Assembly: GCA_947499545.1 (NCBI GenBank)
Contig: CANMOZ010000013.1
Coordinates: 1 to 64,000, forward strand
From: an uncultured Saccharospirillaceae bacterium
GTDB lineage: Bacteria > Pseudomonadota > Gammaproteobacteria > Pseudomonadales > Oceanobacteraceae
Reading direction: 5' to 3'
Length of the DNA: 64,000 nucleotides
Position 1 is the first letter of the stretch. Every line of letters begins with the position of its first letter. The translations under genes were made by a program, and so were the position numbers. A model generated the notes under the pieces. It did no database searches and was not told the origin of the DNA. It worked only from the letters and a program-made list of their open reading frames with translations. Shown here in pieces: positions 34,961 through 43,546 of this stretch.

Positions 34961-35830
34961 TCACAAAGGGTCGTGGTGAATGGTTATTTGTAGATTAGGA
35001 AATTCTTGTTGTAAACGTGCGACAAGTCGTTCACCCGTATCATGAGCACTCTTCAGAGATAAATGACCATCAAATTCTAAGTGGATTTGTGCGAAGAGCT
35101 GTGGGCCTGCCCGACGTGTACGGATATCATGGACGCCTTTACAATCTGGGATGGTTGCCACGGCTTTGCGTATAGCCAGTTCGATTTCAGGTCCTACTTC
35201 TTCATCCATTAAAGAAGCTAATGCTTGGCGTGCGATTTTAAACACACCATAAGCGAGAAAAGCAGCAATGCCCAAGCCCACTAATGGGTCAACCCATAGA
35301 AGGCCAAAGTTTGCCAAAATAAGGGCCAGTAACACAGCACCATTGAGCGCTAAATCGCCGGTGTAGTGGAGTGCATCTGCCTGAATGGCCTCAGAATGTA
35401 CTCGTCTAATGACGTATTGTTGATAGGCAACCAACCCGAAGGTTAGAACTATACTGAAAAGGGTGACGCCAATGCCGATCAGCGGCTCTGAGAGTGTGTG
35501 CTTGCTGCCTATGATGCGGTCAGCGCTCTGGAGCGCCAACATCATGGCAGACCCCGCCACGAAGGCTGCTTGTGCTAATGCTGCTAAAGGTTCAGCTTTA
35601 CCATGACCGAATCGATGATTGTCATCGGGTGGTTGTAAAGCGAGTCGAACGGCAAAGAAACTGATGCCCGATGCCAGTAAGTCCATAACGGAATCCAATA
35701 GTGAAGCAAGCAAGCTGATGGACCCAGTAACGAACCAGGCGTATAGCTTGATCAAAATCAAAGTAGAAGCAACCAGCACGGAAGCCCAGGTGGAAATGGT
35801 TACAAGGCGTTTGCGTTGATTTGAATGCAT
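34961..35830 (-). CDS. fieF: Cation diffusion facilitator metal exporter (FieF-like)
   Basis: A 289-residue metal/proton antiporter of the CDF family, probably exporting iron or zinc. Six membrane helices fill residues about 12-210. Metal-site motifs are visible as LLDSVMDLLAS in helix 2 and HYTGDLALN in helix 5, with the loop HRFGHGKAEPLAALAQA between helices 2 and 3. The cytoplasmic C-terminal domain has GVHDIRTRRAG and AQIHLEFDG with HxxxE-type ligands. Length matches FieF (300). Confidence 0.92.
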   Translation of the reverse strand: MHSNQRKRLVTISTWASVLVASTLILIKLYAWFVTGSISLLASLLDSVMDLLASGISFFAVRLALQPPDDNHRFGHGKAEPLAALAQAAFVAGSAMMLALQSADRIIGSKHTLSEPLIGIGVTLFSIVLTFGLVAYQQYVIRRVHSEAIQADALHYTGDLALNGAVLLALILANFGLLWVDPLVGLGIAAFLAYGVFKIARQALASLMDEEVGPEIELAIRKAVATIPDCKGVHDIRTRRAGPQLFAQIHLEFDGHLSLKSAHDTGERLVARLQQEFPNLQITIHHDPL

Positions 35831-36194
35831 AAATTACCACAGCGAATCATTTGGGAGTTGTCTGTGCAACTTTTGAGAAAGTACTACTGGGATTTTAACC
35901 AAGCATGGGTACTTAACCATGTGAATTTCCATGATAATTTGTGTCGCATTGTCTTCCATGTAAGACGCAGTGTGATTCGTTCGTCAAGGCCCAGGCTTGC
36001 TACTTGCTCCCTTTTTATGATTACGCATACACTTGCATAAGGGCTAGAATTGACTTTATAGGTCAATTGCCATTCATAAATGAGATAGGTTTCTTTAAAG
36101 CGTTGTGAGATAGCTCGCTGGTATAGCGCTTTTTGGAGCATGCTGATCGTTTTAAGGCAATGGTGATGAGGATATCTATTGTGGGAGGCGGAGC

Positions 36195-37127
36195 ATGGCG
36201 TTGCAGCACGCGCTAGTCGTCGACGATTCAAGGTCGGCGCGGAAGGTACTTCAGCGAATGCTCGAGAAGGAGAAGCTCTCTGCTGATTCTGTTGAAAGTG
36301 CCGAAGAAGCGTTTGAATACCTCAAAACTCGTCGTCCAGATATCATATTTATGGACCACATGATGCCTGGCATGGATGGTTTGTCAGCCACCTTGGCCAT
36401 TCAGCGCAACCCTGAAACGTCCGGTATACCGACCTTTATGTACACGTCTAAGGAAGGGGAAGAATATGTTGAGGAAGCTAAGTCTCATGGGGCTTTAGGC
36501 GTTCTGCCAAAACCTGCGACAGGTGTAGCCTTGCAAAAAGTGCTGGATGACTTGAGAGCCATTAATGCGGCCAAAGCACCAGCAGTAGAAGAAGTGAGCG
36601 TGTCGGCGCCTGCTGTGCAAGCCGCTGCGTCCCAGCAAGAGCAGGGGGTGCCGCCGGTTTATTTGCGTGAAATTGAATTAATTGTCAAACAACATACTCA
36701 AAAAGGCTTAGAGCAAGTTCAAAATCAACTGCAAGATGAGATGCGTCAACAACTCGCATCATTGCGTAAAGAAGTTCAGTTGCAGATTGATGATATGCGA
36801 CAGGTTGTGGACGCAAAGATTCAAACGCTAAACTCCCAACTCGATCAAAAGACACAGCCGTCTGCTTTGGTCACGGCTATTCGTACAACGGTTCATAAAT
36901 TAGCCATACACGCATCACAGAAAACCATTACCGAAAAGTTAAACCCTGTTGAAGAAAAAATGGAAAGACATCTTCAGCAACGAATTAATGAGGTAAAAGG
37001 CCAAGTCAGCGATGTAGAATCCAAAATTCAGATAGCGCAGAATAGTGCTAAGCAGGGCTCGACGGTGGCGTTTGTGGGAATCGTCATAGCGATCATAGCC
37101 ATCGTCTTACCATTTGTAATGAAGTAG
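36195..37127 (+). CDS. Receiver domain fused to coiled coil and C-terminal membrane anchor
   Basis: A 310-residue protein. Residues 1-125 are a CheY-like receiver with Asp10-Asp11, phospho-acceptor Asp54 (IIFMDHMMPG) and Lys in LPKPA. A Pro/Ala-rich linker follows, then a long Gln-rich coiled coil (about 155-280) and a final membrane helix (VAFVGIVIAIIAIVLPFV). There is no DNA-binding or enzyme output domain, which is unusual for a response regulator. The start has a strong GGGAGGCGGAG ribosome site. No kinase gene is adjacent. It may tether a phosphorylation-dependent scaffold to the membrane. Confidence 0.85.
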   Translation: MALQHALVVDDSRSARKVLQRMLEKEKLSADSVESAEEAFEYLKTRRPDIIFMDHMMPGMDGLSATLAIQRNPETSGIPTFMYTSKEGEEYVEEAKSHGALGVLPKPATGVALQKVLDDLRAINAAKAPAVEEVSVSAPAVQAAASQQEQGVPPVYLREIELIVKQHTQKGLEQVQNQLQDEMRQQLASLRKEVQLQIDDMRQVVDAKIQTLNSQLDQKTQPSALVTAIRTTVHKLAIHASQKTITEKLNPVEEKMERHLQQRINEVKGQVSDVESKIQIAQNSAKQGSTVAFVGIVIAIIAIVLPFVMK

Positions 37128-37164
37128 TCTTGAAACCGTCTCTGGTCGTCGCTTGGTGGAGAGT

Positions 37165-38418
37165 TTATAAGCTTGACTGTAAGCGAATGGATTCAAGTTG
37201 CTCAAGCGTTTTATCAACATCAGGGTTTTCTAAAAAAGCCTTGAATACACTGACGTAATCTCCCTCCATGTTTTGTGGTGCATCACGATCAAAATACTGA
37301 GCGAACCCTTTGCTGCGTCGCAAATGCTCAGCTGCGTCAACCTGAAAGCGTTGACTGCCTGCAAAAGCATCTGTGTGCACAGGCACCATTTTTAACCCTT
37401 GTCCTAGGGATGCTTGAGTTTCTGGTAGTGATAAATGCTCAAGAAACGCTAACGCTGCGGGGTTGTTGGCTGCCTGTCTATGTAAAATGAACACATCGGT
37501 TGGTGCATCCTCAAAATAGGCAAACTCCGGCCGTATTGCGGGGAAACGCAGGAAACGTAAATCTTGGCGCAGCTCAGGCTTGAGCTCGGTAAATTGCGTT
37601 TCGGCAAAATGACCGATAAGTGTAAAACCAACTTCCTTGCGATATAAAAAAGGAAAAATATGATTCCAGTTAAAATTTCTAGCACCTGGCAAAAAATATT
37701 CTTTATCAAGCAATGACTTCCAAAATACAAAGACTTGGCGAACCTTGGCTTGTTTGTAAGACTGTTCTCCTTTGACCAGTGCTCGATGAAAGCTGAGTCC
37801 ATTCATACGCATATTTAAATAGTCAAACCAACCTGCTGCTGGCCAGGTTTCTTTGGTTCCGACACCAAAACAGTAACGGTCTTGGGCTTTTAGCCATTGA
37901 CAAATAGGCAGCAATTGATCCCAGGTTACAGGAGGGGCAATGTTAAGAGATTTTAATAATGACGCTCGATAATACATGCCCCAAGGGTAGTACACAAAAG
38001 GAATGGCGTAGGGGGCTCCATCGTTGAAAACAACCTCCCGAATCCCTTGAGGGAAAGCCTGAGTTAGCTGGTGCTCTTTCCAAAATGTATTTAAATCAGC
38101 AATTTGGCCAAGTCGGACGTAATGATTTAAACGTTCTCCTGCTTGCCACCATAATACGTCAGGTGCCTTTCCTTTAAAATCTTTCGCTAACCATCTTTTG
38201 ATGTGCTTTTTATAGGTCTCCACATAAGTGACATCGAAGATCACTTTGTATTTAGGGTGTTTGTATTCAAAGAGCGCTATGACCTGGTCGTAACTTTTAC
38301 GCTCTTCACCGGTAGGGGAAAGCATGCCAACAGCAAAACGCACGCTATCCTCTTCAGATAACGCATGGTTGGGAAGCAATAAACTGAGGCACAAAAGACC
38401 GTAACGAAAAGGCATCAT
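37165..38418 (-). CDS. Orphan ABC transporter solute-binding protein (family 1)
   Basis: A 417-residue periplasmic protein of the bacterial extracellular solute-binding protein family 1, which usually binds sugars. It has a signal peptide (residues 1 to about 21) and the family pattern VIALFEYKHPKYKV...Y, DVLWWQAGERLNHYVRLGQIADL, APYAIPFVYYPWGMYYR and an NPAALAFLEHLS segment. No permease or ATPase gene lies nearby, so it is an orphan that either borrows a transporter or has a sensory role. Confidence 0.85.
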   Translation of the reverse strand: MMPFRYGLLCLSLLLPNHALSEEDSVRFAVGMLSPTGEERKSYDQVIALFEYKHPKYKVIFDVTYVETYKKHIKRWLAKDFKGKAPDVLWWQAGERLNHYVRLGQIADLNTFWKEHQLTQAFPQGIREVVFNDGAPYAIPFVYYPWGMYYRASLLKSLNIAPPVTWDQLLPICQWLKAQDRYCFGVGTKETWPAAGWFDYLNMRMNGLSFHRALVKGEQSYKQAKVRQVFVFWKSLLDKEYFLPGARNFNWNHIFPFLYRKEVGFTLIGHFAETQFTELKPELRQDLRFLRFPAIRPEFAYFEDAPTDVFILHRQAANNPAALAFLEHLSLPETQASLGQGLKMVPVHTDAFAGSQRFQVDAAEHLRRSKGFAQYFDRDAPQNMEGDYVSVFKAFLENPDVDKTLEQLESIRLQSSL

Positions 38419-39211
38419 CTCACGATTAATCCAATCTCTATTCCTATCGCGCGGTTAATATAATCAATCCTGTATATAGACTAGTCAATGGATGAGGTAT
38501 CGCTTGATGGCGTGGCTGATAGCGTCATCTGCGTTCAATAAGCATGATTATGGGCTCCGTATCATCAGAGTTGAGATGGCAATATCTGACATTCTTTCGA
38601 CAAAAAACGTTTCCCTAGAATCTCTGTAGGACTATTGATGAATGCTCAAAAGTAAACATAACCAATATGAAGATTTCTGAAGTGCATCGCATTGATGTTT
38701 TAGACTTACAAGAGGATTAGATCGTTATTCAATTCATTTGAATTATAAATGATATCTTGAGCTCGCATTGATGCTCTTAATATAAATCTTTAAATGATAT
38801 CCATGAAATGGATGCGTTGCTTTCGAGGCTGTCACGTTTTTTTGTTTTAGGAAATAGGTGTATATTTTTTGAGAATGTATGATGTGGATGTTTTCTTTTG
38901 AAAAAATTATGAATTGAGAAAGGGTTAACAAAAATATTCATCCGTAAGAATGAGGATGGTTGGGTTTTTTAAAAAATTTGTTTCGCTTTGAGCATATCGA
39001 TAACCTAATACCCTTTTTTTATAAATGATGATGTTGATATGCGTATCCACGCTGATTTAATACTGAAGCATGAAATATGAAAAATTGATTGCATATTGCA
39101 ACTTGTTCCGCATAAAAATGATTCGCTTTCTGTCTAAATGGTTGCCTCATTAGAAACGCATGATTCGCATGATTATGGGTTTTTATCTATAGAGGAATTT
39201 AGGGGAGTGTT
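38419..39211. other. AT-rich non-coding stretch upstream of second collagenase
   Basis: About 790 bases with no supported gene. It has low GC and several homopolymer runs, plus a GCATGATTCGCATGATT direct repeat near 39158-39174. It should hold the promoter of the collagenase gene. The few short frames in it lack ribosome sites. Confidence 0.45.
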
Positions 39212-41149
39212 ATGAATCATTTACCGGTTAATGCCATTGCATTAACAGCAGTCGTTATGTTGATGTCTGCTGATATACATGCCCGTACTACGGTAGGAAG
39301 TGGCTCGTTTAATGAATCGACATCCGTTAGCTGGCTTGATGATAACGATCAGGGGCATATAAAGGATTACAGTTACTTATCATCTTGGGTAGCGGGCTTA
39401 CTCAATGATGCATATAAGAAAACGCGAGAACGTTATTACGCCACGGAAAATTTTTACTATACAGATAGAGGGTTGTTAGATGTTTCTCTGGCATTAAAAG
39501 CGATTGCTGAGCGAAATGATATCAATGATGTAGCCATTGAAGTGCTGCTTGAATACATTGGGTTTCACAATTCAAGGGTTTATAGTGATTCAAGCTACTG
39601 GCAATCAGATGCGACTTCTGAAGCGCTCTATGAAGCAGTGATAGCCCTTTCGAATATGTCTGGCTTTTATGATAACACACCTAGGACAGCCCGTATTCAT
39701 GCTGATATAGCAAGAGCTATATCATCGCAAATAGATGAAAAACATCATTTTAGAAAACAATATCGCCAACTGTTACCATTGGTGCATAGGGTTCTAGGTC
39801 ATTACCAATGGAATAGCTCATGGATAGCTCAAGAACCTGAATTTGAAACAGCAACAATATATTGGTTGCAAGTCCTTTATTACTCATATGGTGCCTATGG
39901 AGATAAAGAGCATGTTGAGTATTTAAGCCGCAATCTACAATCTACCTTAAATGTACTTAAATCTCTTGCAAAGCAAGATTTGGTGATTTGGAAGAATAAG
40001 TGGGGTGATGAGAGTATCCGTGTTTATGAAAATTTAATGGGTGTTCTTTCACATATGTACGGTATTATGGAGCATTATTATTACTTAACACCCGATCTTC
40101 CAAAGAGGATGCTGTCGGATCAAATTGATCCAACCGTTGTCGATATTGCACGTCAATTAAACTTGAGGGCCAATAATCACGCTATATCGCCGAACTTACT
40201 CACGAAAATGCGTTTGCAAATTAGCGCTAACTTTGCAAAGGGAACACGCCGAGACAGTAAAGAGCTTTGCGATAAAGGTCAATTCAAACCCTATTGTGAT
40301 AGCTTTGAAGAAGCAGATTTCTTTGATTCCATGGTCACCTGCCCAGGCTACTCTAAGGTGAAAATAAAAGCGGCAAGAGGGCTTTTAAATGATTCAAGAC
40401 GAGCAAGCCTCTGTCAAACGCTAAAGGATACTGAAGATCGATTTCATAGAACAATGCAAACGAACCCATACAGTGCGGTTTATAACGACTGGAATGATAC
40501 TATAGAAGTTATTATCTCAAAGGATCGAGATCAGTGGCAGACTTATGGTTACGCGTTGTTTGATGCCATTACCGATAATGGAGGTGTTTATTTAGAAGGC
40601 AATCCAAGCAAAAAGGATAACCAGGCTCGTTTGTTTGTTTATCAGAAAAAAGATTATGATGGACATGACATTGTATGGAATTTGGCACATGAATACACTC
40701 ATTATCTAGACGGTCGTTATAATAAGTTTGGTGATTTTCATGCTCATAGCAATATTGATACCGTATGGTGGGCCGAAGGATTGGCGGAATATGTAGCCTA
40801 TGGGAAATGTAATCCGCATCCTAGAAAAAAATTATATTTACATGAAATTGTAAACCCACCTTCATTGAAGAAAATTTTTAATGCTTCATATAATGGAGAT
40901 TTTAAAACCATCTATACCTGGTCGTATCTTGCTCACCTGTATTTCTATGATACTCATCAAGAAAATCACATGCTGCGTCTTGCGTCTGCACTCAGATCTC
41001 ATGATGTTCAGTACGGTGAAAATGACTATCGATATATGATTCGTTACTTGTCTGATAATTACGACAGACAATTTCAAGATTGGGTTAAGGATGATTACCT
41101 TGCATGGTTGCAATCAAAAGATGGATATAGGACTGAGTGTAGGAATTGA
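39212..41149 (+). CDS. M9-family secreted collagenase (second copy)
   Basis: A 645-residue secreted metalloprotease of family M9, a diverged paralogue of the protein encoded at 19564-21765. A signal peptide covers residues 1 to about 24. The active site is HEYTH at residues 493-497 (YLDGRY follows) and the third zinc ligand is Glu522 in WWAEGLAEY. Shared segments between copies include DRFHR-like RFHR/HAM, DNGG-x-Y-x-EG-P/NPS-x-x-DNQAR. It lacks C-terminal accessory domains. Ribosome site GGGGAG lies 6-7 bases upstream. The gene stands in AT-rich accessory DNA and is followed by a hairpin and an IS relic. Confidence 0.9.
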   Translation: MNHLPVNAIALTAVVMLMSADIHARTTVGSGSFNESTSVSWLDDNDQGHIKDYSYLSSWVAGLLNDAYKKTRERYYATENFYYTDRGLLDVSLALKAIAERNDINDVAIEVLLEYIGFHNSRVYSDSSYWQSDATSEALYEAVIALSNMSGFYDNTPRTARIHADIARAISSQIDEKHHFRKQYRQLLPLVHRVLGHYQWNSSWIAQEPEFETATIYWLQVLYYSYGAYGDKEHVEYLSRNLQSTLNVLKSLAKQDLVIWKNKWGDESIRVYENLMGVLSHMYGIMEHYYYLTPDLPKRMLSDQIDPTVVDIARQLNLRANNHAISPNLLTKMRLQISANFAKGTRRDSKELCDKGQFKPYCDSFEEADFFDSMVTCPGYSKVKIKAARGLLNDSRRASLCQTLKDTEDRFHRTMQTNPYSAVYNDWNDTIEVIISKDRDQWQTYGYALFDAITDNGGVYLEGNPSKKDNQARLFVYQKKDYDGHDIVWNLAHEYTHYLDGRYNKFGDFHAHSNIDTVWWAEGLAEYVAYGKCNPHPRKKLYLHEIVNPPSLKKIFNASYNGDFKTIYTWSYLAHLYFYDTHQENHMLRLASALRSHDVQYGENDYRYMIRYLSDNYDRQFQDWVKDDYLAWLQSKDGYRTECRN

Positions 41150-41238
41150 TGCTTTGAAAGGATAAAAATAATCTATGAAACAGGGATTGTCTCATAGATT
41201 ATTTAAAGTACTGCTTTATTTGAGTATGTATCTGATAG

Positions 41239-41271
41239 CCACAGCCTGAAATTCAAATGGTCAGGCTGTGG
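41239..41271 (+). terminator. Terminator hairpin after second collagenase gene
   Basis: A perfect 11-base inverted repeat (41239-41249 with 41261-41271), GC-rich at its centre side, with an 11-base loop, followed within about 15 bases by a T-rich stretch. It lies 90 bases after the collagenase stop codon. Confidence 0.6.
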
Positions 41272-41306
41272 TTGTGATAGTTCCTTTTATTTTATTAGAA
41301 GCGCTT

Positions 41307-41815
41307 TCACAAATACCTTTTCGTTAAAATCATAAAAGCGCCTAGCCCCAAAAAAGGCTGGAAATTCTTATAATCAAAGCGATTAATCAATTTTCGAAGG
41401 TTATGAAACTAGGCAAATAGGCGCTTTATCTTCCATCGCCCTTGATAACGCCTCAATGAACGACCGTCTTGAATCACTGCTTTTCTTCGATTCGCTTTAT
41501 GTGGGGCGATTAATTCAACACCGATCTCTTTGCGCGGCTGATACAACACGTTACTGTCATAGGCCTTATCACTAATGAGCCTACAAGGTTGCGCTAACGT
41601 TGTTCTCGCTTCCAATGTTGATAACACGAGTTTGACTTCATGAGGAGTCGCTGATGTTGCTAAGACTGAGATCGGATAACCCTTAGCATCTGCGATGGCC
41701 ATTACTTTAGAGCCCTTGCCCCGCTTGATTTTGCCAACGTCGGCGCTTATTTTTTACAGCACCGAAACTTTCGTCGATGTAACATTCGTGAAGCTGAACA
41801 GGATGTGAAAATCAA
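41307..41815 (-). pseudogene. IS5-family (IS427/IS1031-like) transposase remnant
   Basis: Read on the minus strand this stretch encodes the C-terminal two thirds of an IS5-family DDE transposase: CYIDESFGAV, KIKRGKGSKVMAIADAKG, LISDKAYDS, ELIAPHKANRRK, RRYQGRWKIKRLFA. Two lesions are visible. A frame change occurs at a six-A run (41750-41755), where some IS427-group elements use programmed frameshifting. A TAG at 41409-41411 replaces the Trp of the usual RLFAW motif, after which the frame continues FHNLRKLINRFDYKNF to a TGA at 41307. The N-terminus is missing and no terminal inverted repeats were found. Confidence 0.85.
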
Positions 41816-42009
41816 AATCTTGAGTAAATGTAAATTTGTTTTTCATGGCTGGTTGAGTAGCGGAGACGATTTGTCCGGTTTACTTTTTAAACATCAATGA
41901 AACTCATTTTAAATTCTTGTTGTTGCTCGAGTATAGATCAAAATAAACGCTGATCTTGCTTACATAAGAAGCACGCCTATGATTGGTAGTGCTTCTTTTG
42001 GCTATGGCG

Positions 42010-42483
42010 TTAATTGTTCTCGTTAATGCATAATGGCATGGCAGATAATACCCCTTCTTCTGGAATTAATTGTTGTTGCTGATCGGTGCTGATAATTGAA
42101 TATGACTGAATGCTTTTGTCTTGACCAATCAGCCAGTAGCGACCGGATAAGAATCTGTGGTGATCAATGTGTTCGTTTACCCAAGCCTCGGTGGCTGGCT
42201 TCCATTCGGTTTTAAGGCCATATTCTAAAGTGGAAAGGTCATCGCAAATTTCGAAAAATTGATTTTTACGAATCCATGCATAAGGCAAGTTATCTGCTTG
42301 GTTTTTCCATGAGTAATCATAGGGCGATACTTGAGTTTCTTTTTGGTCAGATAGATAACGAAACTGCAAGTAGCTGGGAATGGCAGCACTACTGTTGTAA
42401 TTTGATTCAGTCGTTTCTACAAAGGACGCCTGAGCTGAGGTGTTGATTAAAAGCGTAACAGCAAGCCAAGTATTTTTATTCAT
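42010..42483 (-). CDS. Small hypothetical secreted protein
   Basis: A 157-residue protein with a signal peptide ending near SAQASF (residue 20), so probably periplasmic or secreted. The mature part includes two Cys (EICDDLS and MPLCINE) and aromatic stretches (YSWKNQADNLPYAWIRK, HHRFLSGRYWLIGQ). No family is recognised. It lies in accessory DNA between the IS relic and the cystatin-like gene. Confidence 0.6.
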   Translation of the reverse strand: MNKNTWLAVTLLINTSAQASFVETTESNYNSSAAIPSYLQFRYLSDQKETQVSPYDYSWKNQADNLPYAWIRKNQFFEICDDLSTLEYGLKTEWKPATEAWVNEHIDHHRFLSGRYWLIGQDKSIQSYSIISTDQQQQLIPEEGVLSAMPLCINENN

Positions 42484-42758
42484 TGCTTTCTTAAACCATT
42501 TCTTATCCTTTATTAATGGGAATGAGACTATACCCGTATAAGCGCAATGAGTCTGTGTTTTAGATCAATGTTACAAGGTGAATCAGTACTCGGATGGCTT
42601 TTTGATTAAGAGCTCTGCTCGATCCATGTCATTCGCCAAAGGTTTACAGCTAAGGCATGCATGATTCATGAAATGCAGCAGAATTAAAAATATTTGAATT
42701 CTGCTGCGGCTATTACAATGTCTCTTAGGCTATTGTTTCAGAAAAATCATATATAACC

Positions 42759-43127
42759 TTAATTGAGTCGCTTGATTCCCGTAATATGAGGGGGGCCGTT
42801 CAATGGAACGTATATGGATACCATAGTCGGGTAGGTAGGAGCGTTTGGGTAAACCTCGCGTGTATTGCAAAAGAAACGATAATGAGTGCCTGCAACCACT
42901 TGTGATGAAACCGCTATGGGCCTGTAGACCACCCCAACGTGTCCATAAAATGCAAGAGAGAAGCTTTCAATGGCTTCTTCGCTGATGTCGGTTCTAAAAG
43001 AGGTCCAGCCTCCGGGTATAGTCTCGTCATCGTTTAGGTTTGCAGAAGCCTCTATGGTGTTTGCTGTCGATAGGTTTACAAATGCAATGAGGGGTAACAG
43101 GCAACAAGTAATGAGTAATTTTTTCAT
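42759..43127 (-). CDS. Secreted cystatin-like protein (candidate cysteine protease inhibitor)
   Basis: A 122-residue protein with a signal peptide (about 1-22) and a mature region of about 100 residues resembling cystatins (family I25), which plug the active site of papain-type cysteine proteases. The three contact elements are visible: a glycine pair at residues 39-40 (PGGW), QVVAG at residues 76-80 (matching the QxVxG signature) followed by THYRFFC, and a C-terminal loop VPLNGPPHI. A helix lies between (EEAIESFSLAFY). Cystatin-like proteins occur sporadically in bacteria. The target is unknown; its neighbour is a metalloprotease, which cystatins do not inhibit. Confidence 0.65.
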   Translation of the reverse strand: MKKLLITCCLLPLIAFVNLSTANTIEASANLNDDETIPGGWTSFRTDISEEAIESFSLAFYGHVGVVYRPIAVSSQVVAGTHYRFFCNTREVYPNAPTYPTMVSIYVPLNGPPHITGIKRLN

Positions 43128-43546
43128 AAGTACGAACGGAACTCCTGTTTAAGTAGTGATAATGCTATTCAATGAACGGCATGAGTTTCTATGCAGTTGT
43201 TGGGAACGCTAGAGTACGTTTTATTGTAGATTCCTTTAAATACTCGAACAGTGATCTCAGGTTAAAGTAAAGCAGCCTGAGAGGTTTTTGTTATTATCAT
43301 GGACTTTTAGCTGTATGGGCGTCACTTCGTAACGATCAGGGCAGAGGATGATCGCAGATATGACAAAACGTACTTTAAAGCGTTTTAATAGACCTTTGGC
43401 GGCTGAAGGCATTTTAAATTGATTTAGATCATGAAATTCGGACGAATAGATCGTGCCTATCAGCAGTTGCACAGCAATGAGTTGGCCCAACCGCTAGCGA
43501 TGAGAGTGTTTTTTGATGCAATAAGTTGCTTTCTTGAAGCAACTTA
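43128..43546. other. Stretch without a supported gene
   Basis: About 420 bases between the cystatin-like gene and the PAS-GGDEF-EAL gene. A 77-codon minus-strand frame (43257-43490) starts with TTG and has no family resemblance, so it is not called. No clear terminator or repeat is seen. Confidence 0.4.

Noticed and set aside
38743-38931. A 62-codon minus-strand frame
   Set aside because: Composition is typical of AT-rich non-coding DNA and no ribosome site is present.
43257-43490. A 77-codon minus-strand frame
   Set aside because: TTG start, no recognisable family, and no ribosome site; left as uncertain non-coding DNA.
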